60,706 nt of DNA from Bimuria novae-zelandiae CBS 107.79 (GCA_010015655.1 ML976668.1:669135-729840), one strand, 5' to 3'. Shown: positions 19,838-32,867, numbered from the stretch's first letter. Program-made: numbers and translations. The notes: generated from the sequence alone by a model not told the origin.

Positions 19838-22427
19838 GAGCTTGTAACGACCGGTGAGGAGTCAATAACCGAGCTGCAAGGGTGCGGGGCAGGAGAGTTG
19901 ATATGCTTGGGGAAGCCAAAGGTGAAGTAATGCGCAAGCGTTGCTCCTCTACTGCGACTGCGTCAGCCACCAAACCATACAAGAAGGCACGCGGTTTGTG
20001 AGAACACAATCGAGACGTGTTCGCGAGCTGTTTGACTGAGCGATCGGGTAGCCGCATAGACGTGTGAGGCGGGCCGAGTCAGACAGACAAGCTGCGATAC
20101 GCGGCGAAGTGTGTGTTTCACGCTTGTGGAAAGATGTACCTTTTGCAGGTGTTTAGGCCGATGAGGACTGGAGCGCAAGATCAGGGCTTGTACGCTGTTA
20201 ACATTGTCGGGGCGACAGGCGGTGAGATGGCGGTAGTGGTGAAAGAAAGACACACGACGTTTGCGGAAGGAAGTTCTGCAAGAGAGCTTCCGGATGAAAA
20301 GGCTTTGCCGCGAAAAGCAAAGCGAGAGAAAACAGAGAGACAGACAGGAAGTACTAAACGCCCTATTCTAGCCGGCACGCTTCACTAGAATGAGACGCTG
20401 CAAGGTGCGTTGCGGAATTCAAACTGCTGACTCGTTCGGTCCTGTGTTCGTTGTTTGGCTGTATGCAATGTGTTGGTGAAGACGGACGACGCGGGTTCTC
20501 ACATCAAGGCAGCGGGAGGGCAGGGCCCTTGCGTCCTGTTTAAAGGCATGCGACGATACGGCCGTGCATTCGATAATGCAACGCGGAGGCTGATCGCCAC
20601 TGGGGAGAAATAGCACTGGGGCTCTCGTGGCCGTTGCGCGACGGTACATTTGGTGAAGCGTGCGGGCAGGCCAACCCAGCGCCCACACCGCTACCCATTC
20701 GCTGCTCCACCATGACGAGAGCGTCGCAGGAGCTGGATGGCCCACGCCGGCAGCTGTCACACGCAGCGAGGGGATCGTGAGAGGCCTGGATGACAGTGAA
20801 TTCCGGACCCGGTTAAGGCTAGGCGGGCGGCGGAAGGAAAGCGAGATTGGCTGGTTGTTCACAATTGCAGCCGCAGCCGCATCCGCCAACAGCCTCACTT
20901 TTATGAGACCCGGAACCGGCGTGCAAGAAACAGGGCGACGGCGTTGAGCACCGTCAGGAAGGCAAAAAGCAACCCTCAGCCTGCAGTGCGCGCGTTGTTC
21001 GTGGCCTACGATTCGGCTGCTGTTGCTCCCTCGCGTACAACCATTGCGTGGGACGAGGGATCTTACAACACCCGGCAGCTAGGGATGCGCGTCGCGCCCA
21101 GCCGGTACGTTCACTGCAGTTGCAACCGGATTCGATGTCAAGCAAAAATGCGATCGTGCACGTCGATCACTCCCTGCCATCTCAAACCAGCCTGCCTTGG
21201 GCTTGAGGCAGGGGAAGTTGTCGGGCCGAAGTAGTTGCGCGTTACATGTTGTGAGTGAGGGTACGAACAGCTTCATTTGAAAGGGCCGGAAGGTGCTGGC
21301 GACGGGGAGGGCGCCGTATCCATCGCAATGTCAACCATGCCGACTGTGCGACCCGGCCTGCCGTCTCACGATGTCCGTGACAGCTCCACGGTCCTTCGTC
21401 GCCTCGTAACGGATGGCAGATCGCCGAGCCAATGCTCGTACGATAATGATGATGACTCACCTGCACTGTGCTCAAACGACACCATTTCTCAACTACCAGA
21501 AGATCCCCTAGGGCGACATCCTGGCGTTGCAAGACGTGAGGTACAGGGCGACGACTCACGAGGAGTCCGGTGAGGCGATGCTGTCCGACGTTGTAGGCTG
21601 GGAAAGGATGATGCCTGGCGGCACGCGGGCTTTTGTACGTTTGTTGTGCAAAGGTGGTGAATCATTTCCATACCGAGTTTAAGTAAACCACCGGCGCAGA
21701 GGAAACCGTGCGAACAAGTGGAACAGGAGCTAGAGTGGAGAGATGCCCCATATTTGTAGTTTACATAGGGCTGAGCATCACGCCTACCGTCCCAGGCAGT
21801 GACTCCATAGCCAAGAGCGGCAGTTACCACGACCTCGGGACGACAAGCCTCACATGTTGTTGTTGTCTGAATTGTGAGGCAACGCTCATGGTAGAGCTGT
21901 CCTCGTGCCGTGCCAGAATTTAATGACGGGTTCCCTGGAGACTTGATTTAGACTTGATTATGTGATGCAGCTCTGGGTGCTGTAGGATCAGGAGTTGACG
22001 TGAGGCCTGCAAGATCGTCGACAACCTCTACTGGGTAGACAGGTCATTTGTTGGCCAACCTAAATTGCAGGGCAAATTGGTCATGTAAAGTAAGAGGAGT
22101 CAAGTCCAGCTCTGACATCACTACCAAAGCCACGTCTTCGATATTGAAGCCAGCCTTTCCAGGACACATCCTCAACAGACCATCGGGCATGGGATAGTCA
22201 AACAGTCACCTCTTAGTCTGTCGTCTTGGCCTAAATTTGAAGCTGTAGGCGAGACCGAGTACCTCCAGGCCTACTTGCAACAACCCATTATCATTGTGCA
22301 CCTGCGTAATTCATCTCCAAGCCCGACTTCAGATAACAACCACCTTGCTTTGCAGCAAATGTCTAATAAGAATAACGCATCAATCTGCCGCCCAGATATA
22401 CATTCTCCCTCCCGGCCAGTCCAAATA

Positions 22428-22562
22428 ACGCCGATGCATGCAGCGCCGCGCACTCCTGCCATCTCTGCTCACTGCCAGTATGCCCTAATCCAAGCAACGC
22501 CGATGCATACAATAACGCTCACTCTTCCTGTCCCTCTTCATTCCCAACTCCGATGCATGCAG
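22428..22562. repeat. Three spaced copies of a cgatgcat-containing motif
   Basis: The palindromic core atgcat occurs in aacgccgatgcatgcag (near 22426), aacgccgatgcatac (near 22497) and ctccgatgcatgcag (near 22548), about 50-70 bp apart in pyrimidine-rich DNA. It could be a small decayed repeat or spaced binding sites; function unknown. Confidence 0.45.
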
Positions 22563-23031
22563 TACGTCAATTCAACCACGCCCCTTCCCCCCTCTTCCAA
22601 TGGCCCAGCACCCTTCCCTCCCCTCTCAACACCGCCCCACCCTCCTAACGCCACCACGGCCTCCTCCTCGCCTCCACCCTCTCCCTCTTCCACGCCTGAT
22701 TCGCACATTCGATACACCACGAACACGGCCCGTTCCCAAGGACTTGCCTCGCTTTCCGCACACCCGGCGGACACGCCATGCCCGGCCCTTTCCTCCTGGC
22801 CGCGTGGCAGAGGTGCATATACGGGGGGACGGGCGTGGCCGGGCAGCCGCAGGTCGAGAGGGCGTAGACGACTAGACACATTTGTTGGTGTTGGTGTTGT
22901 ATGTGGTGGGGTCGTAGGCGGTGGTTGAGAGAAGGTAAAGATGGCAAGGGCTGGGTTGTGTTGTAACGCACATGCAGCTCTGCTCGTATTAGAGGCGTGT
23001 CAGGTATCGTGAGGACGTCGGTAGGTAGGTA

Positions 23032-23072
23032 TGTAGTTCGTAGAGATGTAGTTCGTAGTATGTAGTTCGTAA
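23032..23072. repeat. Short tandem repeat, tagttcgta unit x3
   Basis: Three imperfect copies of a 12-17 bp unit around atgtagttcgtag follow a gtag microsatellite. Ordinary low-complexity intergenic DNA. Confidence 0.6.
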
Positions 23073-24008
23073 GAGATCGATAGCCCACAGCAACGAAGTC
23101 GATACACTGCGTCCTTCTCCACCTCTTCTCAGCCTGCGCTCTCTCCACTCGAAGCGCCACGCGTACAATATCGACCCTACCAGTCAGTAACTCGCTTCTT
23201 TCGATTAGTCCACACTCAGATGATCGATCTCACAGCCAGTCTTGCCTCTAAGTACTCAGCTGATCGCAATGCAATCCGCACTTCCTACGCTTGCGGCTTG
23301 CGTTAGCAACAACTAGCACACAGGGGCACCGACGCATAAAGAACCTTTCAGAAAAACAGGAAAACAGGAAAACAGGAAACACTCGCATCCACCTCACGCA
23401 CGCAGCGCACCACATCGCGGGAAACAATCATCGCGATTGCTGCATGTACCACGAAGCAAGCCCTTTGCCACTCGGGCCTTACTCCCCAGCGCTCAAACCC
23501 AAAAGCCAAACGAACAACAACACGCAACTCCCCAAACCAAAGAGCAACAGAATAGCATATGTGTATGTGTATTATTTCTACCGGCGCGGGCTTCCGCAAG
23601 AGCAATCTCCAAACTCTGAGGGGGTGCAGTCAGGGGAGCAAGCAAAAGAAAGAGAGGAAGAAAATATCCTATTTTTCGTCTATCGTAGGAAGCAGTATTA
23701 CAAGTATGGGGCTGTATAGGGCGCAAGTTCGATAACCGAGCGCGAAGTGCAACCGCTCCGGCTTCCGCCGCGGCGCAGCTGCCAGCTCAAAGGCAGCGCA
23801 TGTATCGTTGGAATCGACCACGTCCACCATGCGCACCATTTATAGGGAATGCAAAACCGCAGCAGCGCCATCGAAATAAGTCGGAGATGCCGTTTTACTG
23901 CAGGCAGGTCAAACGGGTAATCGCATGCTTTGCATGTCCGAAAATCGCCGACCACAGAAAACTAGCAGTTCTAAGAAACTTTTGATACGCTGGAGAATGA
24001 GGGAAAGA

Positions 24009-25423
24009 TTACGACCGTACGCTCATCGCTTCTGAAGATTGTTTGCCAGTGCGACCACGTGGCAGCTCCGCGCTCGCCTCGTGCTCATCCGGACTGTCTT
24101 CGTCAGAGGGGCTTGGAGGACGGCTGTCGTTGAGGTTGCGGCGACTGCGTGCCATCTAGAATATTTCATTAGCTGGGCTCCTGAGTTAGGGTTGAATTGT
24201 GTACTCACCCAGGCCCTCACACCACCAATCAGACCGAGATTGTAACCCGCAGCGAATTCTGATGAGCCCCTTTCTGTTGAGCGACCGGGAATCTCAAGGT
24301 GGCTAAGGTGCGACACGGCGGTCGGAGAGGTGGCGCTCGCAGCCAACTCCCGTTCTGTTCGCTCCCGAGTTGGGGTTCTAGCCGGGCTCGCAGGCCTGCT
24401 AGATTGCCAGAACTGGCGGAAGTCTTTGGTGAGCTCTTGGCCGGTGGTAGCCCAATTCGCCTTGATGCTGTCGCGCAGCTCGACCATGTTGCGCTTGAAG
24501 TCGAGCTCGTTCTTCTTCAGCCACGAGACATTGAGCTCTTTGCGTGAAGTACCGCGCTTCAGTTGTCGATCAATGTACTGGTCATAGTCTCGAACAATCC
24601 TGTGCGGAGATTAGCATAGCTTCTCGTAAGGTGGTCCTGGGTGCCCTTACTTTGTGATGATGCCGGTGGTGCTCAGACCCTCGGTTCGCTGGGTTACCAG
24701 GAACATCCCTTTCTCCTTGATCGGCTTGTAGATGTCGTCTCCCTCGTCTGCACCGTAGGGTAGATCGTCGTGAGCCACATAGTCAATTCCGTGCTGTTCC
24801 AGGAACTCCGCCGTGACGATCCAGGGGCAGTCTTCAATAACCTCGTCCACCCATTTGCAGTGTCGCACGCTCTCAGCACGTTCTGCGGCAGAGAGCACAG
24901 TGAGACCTTTTCTGCGGTGTGTCTCTCCGTTTCCAGTAACGCCGACGATGAGGTGCGTGTTCGGGAAGGCCGTCTTAGCTTGCTGAAGCGCGCGCGCATG
25001 TCCAAGATGGAAGAGATCGAACACGCCGTCTGCGTACACTCTGACTGGGCGTCCCTGCGGCGGCGGGTTCGTCTTGTAGCCGACAGGGTCTACCAAGCCT
25101 GCCTTGGGCGGAGGTGCCATCCTCATTGTGCCGGCCTCACCATTCACGCCGTGATCATCTGCATCGTCAGGGTTGCTCGTCCTGCTCTTCTTGTTCGCAC
25201 GATCTCCGTCGAATTGTGCATTCTCGCCGTCGCCGCTCTTGTCGGTCCGCGTTCGTTTCGACGAGCCATGGGCTTGCTGCTCCTTCTTCGAAGTCACTTC
25301 CTGGAGGACCGGGTCTTCGGCGCCCTCGTCAGAAGCGTCGCGAGACGACGGCTGTGCAACATCCATCGCTGCCTGGTTTTCAACAGAGGAGACGGTGTTT
25401 GTCCTTTTGCGTTTTGGCGGCAT
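24009..25423 (-). CDS. PCT1: Choline-phosphate cytidylyltransferase, 3 exons
   Basis: Makes CDP-choline from CTP and phosphocholine, the rate-limiting step of the Kennedy pathway to phosphatidylcholine. Exons are 25423-24651, 24599-24209 and 24155-24009. The introns (51 and 53 bp) have GTAAGG..CAG and GTGAGT..TAG ends, and joining gives a 436-residue protein, close to yeast Pct1. Residues 1-120 are a polar, Lys-rich, probably nuclear-targeted tail. The catalytic domain starts at R-V-Y-A-D-G-V-F-D and has the nucleotidyltransferase H-L-G-H (139-142) and R-T-E-G-L-S-T-T-G (246-254). A helical membrane-binding segment follows in exon 2 ([10 protein letters not shown]), then a Ser/Pro-rich tail. 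Exon 3 could be argued, but its frame joins exactly and ends in a Ser/Arg-rich tail typical of fungal homologues. Confidence 0.93.
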
Positions 25424-26284
25424 TCGGTGAGGTGTGCGTGGACGTCAGAGGTATTTCGGTGGTAGACTGCGGGGGCAGGCGTCCCGTTGTGTCGAATCCA
25501 AAATTCGCTTCAATTCAATTGTGCTGCGTATTTTGCATTAACACCCTCGATCGGTACGAGCCGCGTTGACGTCCGTTTGCGCTCTGCGAAGCAAGGACAG
25601 CTGTCGCTGAGGCACGGTCGACGCGCAAATGACGTGAGTCCGAGTCGTAGGGAAGGTAAACCGCGAATGGAGCCTTAGCTTTGGTGAGCTACAACACAGC
25701 AGCAGCTCGGAGGATTGTAGGAAAATAAGTAGCAGATTGATGAATATGTCGCGACTTAGGAGACGCGAACCACGGTACGTCGATAAATTTCGCGCAATTC
25801 ATTCCCTGTTCCATCATTCTTGGCAAGTGACGGAGGCCACAAGCTGCCCTTTCGTCATCCGCCTCTCCGCCCCCGGTGCCACACTTTGGGCCATCACTCC
25901 CGCACGTGCGATCATCTCGTCGCTGATTGTCCCCTTGCTGTCGCACAGATAACGATTCCTGTTTATGCGCGATAAGTGACGCGCGCTGTGTTGATCTTTT
26001 GTAAGGGCATGGGCGGCATGAGACCCTAGCAATGGCACGCGACTTTCCTCTCCTTTTTGACAACCCAAAACTACTCGAAGGAGCCGCCTCAATGCATTTC
26101 TATCCAGCTCAATGAATTTCAAGTCTCCGCTAGACGGGTTGTCTCAACCCTCAACATGTGCAACACCGGTTGAATATCACAACCCACACGCAGGCTGTCA
26201 AATGTTGCCCGATTAGGCTGTTCAACGTGCCCTATTTAACCACAGCTTCAGCTTCAACTGTACATCAACTCGGTGTTTCAAGCT
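25424..26284. other. PCT1 upstream region, no gene seen
   Basis: The 861 bp between PCT1 and CIA1 (both minus strand) should hold the PCT1 promoter and the CIA1 3' end. The open frames here overlap on both strands and have no domains. Near 26090-26120 an imperfect direct repeat (ctcaatgcatttc / ctcaatgaatttc) is visible. Confidence 0.5.
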
Positions 26285-27703
26285 CTATTCGCGATGGCCA
26301 CAATCTGCCCTCTTTATACTCTCAGGTGCAGCGTCTTCGGCCTTGTCCTCTTCTAGCTGGCCCTTCTCATCCAACACCCAAACCTTCACCTCTCCGTCAT
26401 CACCCGTGCTGAGAATGACCTCCTCGCCCTCCCTCTTCCCCTTATCTGCCCTCGCCGCCCAGACGACATGGTTGATCTCAAAGACTTCGTGGGCGGAGAA
26501 CAGTTCAGCGACAACAACCCATTCTGTCAGCGGTGCTCCGCCGTCTGCCATCGCAGTGTCGCCATTCGCCTGAGCATCCTCTGTCGACGATCCGTTCGTC
26601 TGAGCCCCATCCTGAGTTTGAGAAGTATCTCCTGTGTCTTTCCACCTCTCCTTGTAAATCACAATCTTCCCATCGCTGCCCGCCGAAACAATCATCCCCG
26701 TCTTCTGCGACCAGCTCACCGCGTACACAGCGCGCTCATGCCGCTGCGGTAGCACAGCCTCTTCGAACCAGTCTTCGTCAATAGCCGAGCTGCGAATAAT
26801 ACTCGGCATGCCATCGTTCCCGCCGCCGGTCCTCTCCTTCGGTTTCCTCCGCCATATCCTCACAGTAAAGTCATCACTTGCCGTCGCAAGCCTGGGCCCA
26901 CTCTTCTCCAACTCCTCAATATGCTTTTGTTGCGCATCCCCCAACCCCTCCTGCGCTCTGAAATCCCTCTTCGCCATGCCCGAGCCCTCAAACTCGGCCC
27001 ACCACACCGTCTTCTTATGCCCAGTTATAAGCGCAATCTGCACCCAATCGTCCGCGTCTTCTCGGTAGAGTCGCACAGTATCATCGTAGCTCGCACTAAC
27101 TAGCAGGTCTTCTTCCGGATGCCACGCCACGCACTTCACATCCCCATCGTGCTCCTGCAGCACCGCCACCGTCTCAAAGTTATCCTCGTCGAGCTCCTCC
27201 CATATCCACACGCTCTTATCTCTCGAACAAGTAGCAAGATACTGCCCGCTGGGGCTCCAACTCAGACTCTTAATCTCAGACTCGTGTCCATCGAGGATAC
27301 AGGCGAACTGGTACTCGTCCTCGTCTTCCTCCTCATCGCCTTCTGCGTTGATTTCTTTCTCGAGGGAGGCAGAGTGGGCATGCCGCCGGCGCCAGATGCC
27401 CGCGCTGGCGTCGAAGCTGCCGGTTGCGAGCACGTCTTGGTCACGCACGTGCGGCTTCCACGAGACGCTGCGGACGCTGCGCTTGTGGCCGTCGTTGACG
27501 TTGTAGAGGAGTGTGAAGGAGGTTAGGCTGTAGACGCGTACGGTGCGGTCGGAGCACGCTGTTGCGACGATGGGCTGGCTGGGGTGTGGCGCTGTTTGCC
27601 AGGTGCGCGAATTTGACGGCGGCGTGAGGGTCGCGAGGGGTCGGATTTCGTGCGTCGGCTTGAGAGTGGAGGACGAGGGTGCGTCGGAGGGTGTGGAAGC
27701 CAT
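26285..27703 (-). CDS. CIA1: Cytosolic iron-sulfur assembly WD40 protein Cia1
   Basis: A 472-residue single-exon WD40 propeller, the orthologue of yeast Cia1 and human CIAO1, which with Cia2 and Met18 delivers Fe-S clusters to cytosolic and nuclear proteins. WD repeats run from about residue 35 to the end. Diagnostic segments are L-A-T-C-S-R-D-K-S-V-W-I-W-E in repeat 3 and S-A-S-Y-D-D-T-V-R-L-Y-R-E in repeat 4, both strongly conserved in this family. Two low-complexity insertions are present: an acidic one in repeat 2 (about residues 118-130) and a Thr/Gln/Gly-rich one between the late repeats (about 360-390). Both are common in fungal homologues and make the protein longer than yeast Cia1 (330). 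The start is supported by a polar N-terminus followed directly by the first blade. Confidence 0.93.
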   Translation of the reverse strand: MASTPSDAPSSSTLKPTHEIRPLATLTPPSNSRTWQTAPHPSQPIVATACSDRTVRVYSLTSFTLLYNVNDGHKRSVRSVSWKPHVRDQDVLATGSFDASAGIWRRRHAHSASLEKEINAEGDEEEDEDEYQFACILDGHESEIKSLSWSPSGQYLATCSRDKSVWIWEELDEDNFETVAVLQEHDGDVKCVAWHPEEDLLVSASYDDTVRLYREDADDWVQIALITGHKKTVWWAEFEGSGMAKRDFRAQEGLGDAQQKHIEELEKSGPRLATASDDFTVRIWRRKPKERTGGGNDGMPSIIRSSAIDEDWFEEAVLPQRHERAVYAVSWSQKTGMIVSAGSDGKIVIYKERWKDTGDTSQTQDGAQTNGSSTEDAQANGDTAMADGGAPLTEWVVVAELFSAHEVFEINHVVWAARADKGKREGEEVILSTGDDGEVKVWVLDEKGQLEEDKAEDAAPESIKRADCGHRE

Positions 27704-28290
27704 TGGGGGGCAACTGCAGGCGCAGATGCCGCAGAGGTGGGGAGTATGGCTTCAGCTCGCAGGGGATGAGAGAAGCTGCAGTGTGAATGTATATGGACAA
27801 ATTGCAAGTAGCGTAAGGGTTCGGCTAGAGAAGCATAAACCTCGTGTAGGAATTTGAACTTGTGAATAAGAAGAAGCGCGGGGCACCGAAAGCTCGCACT
27901 GACGTCTATCTCGCTAAAACTTGCCCTTGTCTCCAGGCCACCACGCTTTCCACTCGACGGCCAACATGCATAGGTGGATTCTGCATGTAATTCAATCATA
28001 ATTTCTCTCTTCTTGACTCGTTTTCCTATCAATACACGCCGACATATATTTCGCCGGAGGAATTGTCCTCCAAACTCCGTTGTGTAAACGCCGCTCCGAG
28101 ATGCACCGAATCCATAGGCGTAAAGGCACGCGTCTATCACCCGAAAAACTGACCCAAAGTTCCACCAAGTCCTCGTCGTGGGGGATACCAGTAGTATTTC
28201 AAAGTTCCTCCCGGGGTATTAGGCACGGGGCCTACCAAAACGCCAAATTATGCTTCAAAGAAAAAGAGGGTGCCTAGAGGCTGTGGCGGC
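27704..28290. other. CIA1 upstream region, no gene seen
   Basis: Promoter and leader of CIA1 and the 3' end of the MHYT gene, both minus strand. The overlapping frames here lack domains. Confidence 0.5.
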
Positions 28291-30941
28291 CTACCGCCGT
28301 GCTGGGTGTTCTTTTGTCAAAAGCCTGGCGTGAGGATCACGAAACGACGTCGTGATGGAAAGGAGGCGGTCCGCCACCGTCATTTGCTCGCTATCGCCAG
28401 CACTAACTTGCGAGCGTACACCCATCTCATGCAACTCGATCTGGGAAACGTCCGCAACCTGGCTGATTATGACCTCTTGACTGACCATGATACCCCCGAA
28501 AGGATTGGTCATACTGTTCGGAGGGTCCAGGCTGGTTTGTGGATTCGGGACCAGCCCTTGCTCTGAGCTGCTGTCTGCTTGAACAATAGATTCAGACATG
28601 GTCTTCCCGTTAGATCGGAAGATGCTGGCCCACTTGGGACTTGACTTTGGCCCATTTCCGTGGCTCGAAAAGTCGCCTGTAGGAGCAAAGAGAGAACCGA
28701 ACTCCTTGTGGTTCTCATGCGCCAGGATGGCATGGTCGGGACATCCAGGATAGCTCCGTAGGCTTGCCTTGAAGAAAGACAGCGGCACGTATCGAAGCTT
28801 CTGGCTGCTCAAAGACTGGTTGTACACTTCTTTGATCCCGCAAAAGGCAAATACCGTCGCCTGTAATGCTTCGTTCTGCCCAGAGATGCCGTGCGCAATG
28901 TCCAGTTGCTGGGACGAGAAAGTAGCCTGACGAAGTGCGGGCTCAGGCACCTCGCCGACCAATTCTTGGATACAATTGCGGAACTTCTCCATGAAGACGT
29001 CGTCGGCAGTGACCAAGCCAGAGGCAGAGCTGAGGCGGATGAGACATTCATCAAGCGTAAAGCCATTGAATGCCGACAACATCCGAAGCTGCTTTGGGGT
29101 GGGCTCATCGGACATGAATTTCACCATGGGTAGTCGATCCGGACATGCCTTCGATACGATAACATCCAGACCCTTCATAACCGGGGACGGCTGAAGCAAG
29201 AAAGATGCCAAGTAGGTCCCGTATCTAGGCATGGCCGCCTTTCTGTCGCAGTACGTCTGCAACCGCGCGATGAGGTCGTTGAGATCATGGCGGGAAATTT
29301 GCATGCTACGGGCGAGCTGATCTCCAATTTGATCGGTGCTGGCGAAACGGTACCCAATGTTCTGAAGACGATTGGATTCTTCTTTCCCGACCTTGCGAGT
29401 GAGTACGAGAAGCTGCCCTCTACCGAACAAGATGGGCTGTTCGGGGCCTGCTTCGACGTCCTTCCGCGGTAGGCCGACATCATTAGCAATGATTGTCTTG
29501 CCTTGGCCGTCGCGAAACATAATCTTGGTAAGCAGAGTTCCTGTTGTGAGAACATCCTCGAACAGATAACCGAGATCCTGCAGTCTGGTTTCCATGCTCC
29601 TTGCAATATCCTGAGCTGTGACGCAGAACATCTGGCGGAATATCGCCGAGTATGTGGAGTCGCCTTCTTCAGTGTCCAGGGAGTCTCGACTTGGGTTACC
29701 CAGCGGAGTGCTGACTTGCACATAGCCCATGTGCTGTAGATGGTCGCGCATTGCGGGGATTAGGTCCACTATTCCACTCCAGTTTCGAGATACTCGGTAG
29801 AGCCATTGGAACACAGGGTGCCGGATATTGAATTCTTCGTCGAACGTCTATAATGGCATTAGCTTAGCTGCATCGTTGCGAGCTTATTAGGAGCGACAAT
29901 GCTTACCCTTTGGTGGAACTGTCGGGTAATCGTTTGGCAGGGCAATAAGCCTCCAGGAGTAACGAGAAGTCGACCATCGGAATCGAAAGTTGCAACAGCA
30001 AGCACGACCTGCTTCGCACGATCGCGTTCTTTCCTTTGCTGTCGCTGCTTGATGAAGCCCATCGTAAAGCACACTCCACATGCTCCCAAACACTGACAAT
30101 GTAAGCTTCTAGCTTGGGGTTCTGAGCGCAAGTTGTACTCACCAAGCATACCGCAACGATGACATTGATATTGCGCGCAGCTCCGGACCCTCGGTGATAT
30201 CCGCGAATCTCATACGATGTACCGGCTGCTGCTGTCCAATGCATACCACACACAGCAACGGCCAAGAAGAAAGCGACGATGATTCGGCGCCAGATGACGT
30301 TCATCCAGTGTCCACTCCAGTGAAAGAAGAGGCTGAACGCTACGAAGCACGCAACGATTGCGATCGCAGCAGCGCCGATAACGAATGCTGGAGTATTCCT
30401 TATCTGGTAGTTGGTCGTACCCTGGTTACCCAGGTAGTGCATTGCAGTTACAGAAGCTCCGCAACACACGCCGCATATCAACAATGCCGCGTAACGTGTC
30501 GAGGCATTCTTATTGTTCTTGTAGAAGCGGTCGGCGGCTAGAAGGCCCATGAAGATCACGACGATTGGTAGAATCGCAGATACCGTGGTATAGGTCGCGT
30601 TGTAGTAGAGTTGAATCTCGCTTTCGCCGCGTCCGACTATGATCGCACGGTTGCCGACGAAATGCATGCACCAAATTGCCACTAGGCCGAAGGAGACTGC
30701 ACAAGCGCCTAGTTGTACCCTGGGATGGTGTTAGGACGGGGTTATAGAAGACACAGGTGCATAGTGCGAGACCGACTTACAAACTGCGCCACCCTGATCC
30801 GGACACCCTTCGATGGAGGAGCTCAACTGTTGTAAAAGCTCCGATCAGACTAACAATGTACGAGATAAAGATCAAATGCGGTAGGTAGTGAATCCCGGGT
30901 CTGGATCCAATGGGATACAGCTCCTCAATGATTGGTCCCAT
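28291..30941 (-). CDS. MHYT-domain membrane sensor protein, 4 exons
   Basis: Exons are 30941-30781, 30719-30143, 30092-29907 and 29847-28291. Introns of 61, 50 and 59 bp have GTAAGT, GTGAGT and GTAAGC donors with CAG, CAG and TAG acceptors. All junctions keep frame and give an 826-residue protein. Exons 1-2 encode a seven-helix MHYT sensor: M-H-F-V (72-75), M-H-Y-L (147-150) and M-H-W-T (213-216), each at the outer end of a membrane helix where Met and His are proposed to bind copper in this family. After the last helix comes a Cys-rich segment (C-L-G-A-C-G-V-C-F) and a basic linker, then a soluble part of about 520 residues with no domain I can name. Fungal MHYT proteins are thought to sense oxygen, CO or NO; here that is inference only. 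Confidence 0.87.
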
Positions 30942-32867
30942 GCTGCCGCAAAGACTTCAGTCGAATGATTCTAACATAATCAGTACGAAGTCCTAGCAAG
31001 TTGTGTTGGCAGGCATACAGTGAATTAAAAGAGCTAGTTGTACTTCAGCAGGGAATACGAGCGGGTCCACGCAATTCGTTGTGTTCCGAGTGGCGTGGTT
31101 ACCGCAATACGGAGGCGTCAGTGAGCGTATGGATCAAGCAGATCCCATATTTGGTGGCTTCCAGTGTGTATTGAAGGGCGAAAAGCAACGCAGGTGTAGG
31201 TAGATACTGGACTGGGAGAATTCCGGAGGGATGGTGGACTTCGCAAGGACTTGGGTCGATTCGTGGCAACCGTCGTCAGCGCAAATGCATTCGCCGCGAC
31301 AGCAAGTTACTTCACCTAGCGAGTGGTGTAACTTGGGCGCCGCATTCTTTGTATACACGGCTATTGCGCCTGCCAAGGCATTTCTAACTACCGCTTTATT
31401 AATCTCTGCATGTCGCAGTTAGTCTTTTGCCGCCGCTCTATCGACTATGCAGACAGTTCCACTCTTCGCACCTCCTGTCAGCAACAAACTTAGACAAGCC
31501 AAGGCAGCGCTCCGGACGCCATGTCAATCCATTACTATGGACGGATGCGCGATCGAAATGTGGCACACCATGCGACAGGGTATGCACTCCGTGCTAGATC
31601 TGAGCCTGGCCAGTAGGAATCTTTGACCGAGGGTAGTGGCTTTGTGCCGCGCTGAAGGCGCGTCATTCCGGACACGCTCCGGGGTCAAATGATAAACGCC
31701 TGACCCTATGAGTGTCATTTGGCTAGCATAGCCTGTCCATAGTTAACCTACCCTAACCTAACTAGTCACAAGAATTCCTCCGAAGCACACGCCTGCAACC
31801 TCAAGGTGACTATCGGCAACGGCTATGCTTCATCATGCCCACTACGACGTGCGGTTGAACACTCTTTCAATTGCATTTGCCCAAATGTTTTCAAGATGCA
31901 GGCGCTGAATGACTGCATACATGATGATAATGCTGCCAGTCGTTATTCCACACTACCCCGAATCCTGGGAAAGTGATCTTCAGCCGGTTTCCCCGCGGCT
32001 AACCTTCCCTAGGTGCACCGCTAGACTAGGCTTTCCCTCCGCCTTCCAAGAGTAGATTTTCGATGAAAATCCGTATGCTTCTAACGCAGGGGGTAGTTGC
32101 ACTTCGAATAGGTTCGCAGGTGTTGAACGGAGAAGCATCGGGGACCCAGGGTTAAGGGTGAGGTAGAAGGGCAGGCCGTCGCGTGTGCGATCCAGAGCGA
32201 CCAGCGAGATTTCCAGGAACATGAAACCACTGCTGTATGATGAACCTGTTTGCGGTTGTCCCATCGGCTGCGAGGTCTTATCCTCACCTCTCATTTGACG
32301 TTCGTGACCACGTGAATCTTCCAAAGGATTGATCTGCTTCGCTTGTTGTGCAGCCCCTCCCGCGCCGAGCGACCAGGGCCCTTGCCGTTGATCTAGGAAC
32401 CAGGAACGCGTCCGTTAACGTTCGTGTCTATCATCCTCCTTTGTTGCGCATTGGACCCATTGATCCCGAAGAACGCTGTTCGCGATGCAGGTGGACAGGA
32501 GGTCCATGTCCCCACAACTCGCGGAGGACTCAACCAGCTTTAGTGAAGTTGCGTCCTTGAAACAGCGAGTCCATTGGCGCACGAAAGGGCCCAACAAGTG
32601 ACCACCGAGGTTCGGGTTAGCATACTAGCAGCTAGCATTGCCAGGCGATGGATGTTTCATCCACCTGGCTGCGGTGGCTGCAGGCGGGTCCAGGTCACAC
32701 GAAGACTCCGAAATAGCGCTTGATAATTCAGTGGGGACGCCACGTTGAAGTGAGCACGCGTCCCGCGTGGCTTCCCGCAGTTGGAATGGCAGTTGAAACG
32801 GTTCGTGAAAGGCTGAAAAGCTGTGGAGGAAATAAAAATTTCGTCGTCCGCCCGGCTTTCGACACCG
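30942..32867. other. Upstream region of the MHYT gene, no supported gene
   Basis: 1.9 kb of GC-balanced DNA up to hAT element 2. The longest frame (31980-32324, minus, 114 codons) has no recognisable domain. The hAT element inserted at the right edge, next to gcgctaag. Confidence 0.5.

Larger units (their letters stand above)
19838..24008. other. 4.2 kb gap between the SOK1-like gene and PCT1, no supported gene
   Basis: This is GC-balanced DNA upstream of the SOK1-like gene, ending at the PCT1 stop. Many 60-217-codon frames exist on both strands, all low-complexity or overlapping, and none has a recognisable domain. A long leader or regulatory region of the SOK1-like gene is likely. Small repeats are present: a ccgatgcat word near 22430, 22501 and 22549, and a tandem tagttcgta unit at about 23032-23072. 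Confidence 0.5.

Noticed and set aside
21242..21560. Possible upstream exon of the SOK1-like gene on the minus strand, ending at a GTGAGT-like donor near 21465
   Set aside because: The translation is not recognisable, the acceptor partner is unclear and the plus strand is equally open; kept only as a note.
22275..22928. 217-codon plus-strand frame and overlapping 171-codon minus-strand frame
   Set aside because: Pro/Ser/Thr or Arg-rich composition follows from pyrimidine-rich DNA; both strands are open at once and no domain is visible.
27523..28140. 205-codon minus-strand frame overlapping the CIA1 start
   Set aside because: It is a shadow of the CIA1 start region in another frame; Ser/Pro/Arg-rich with no domain.
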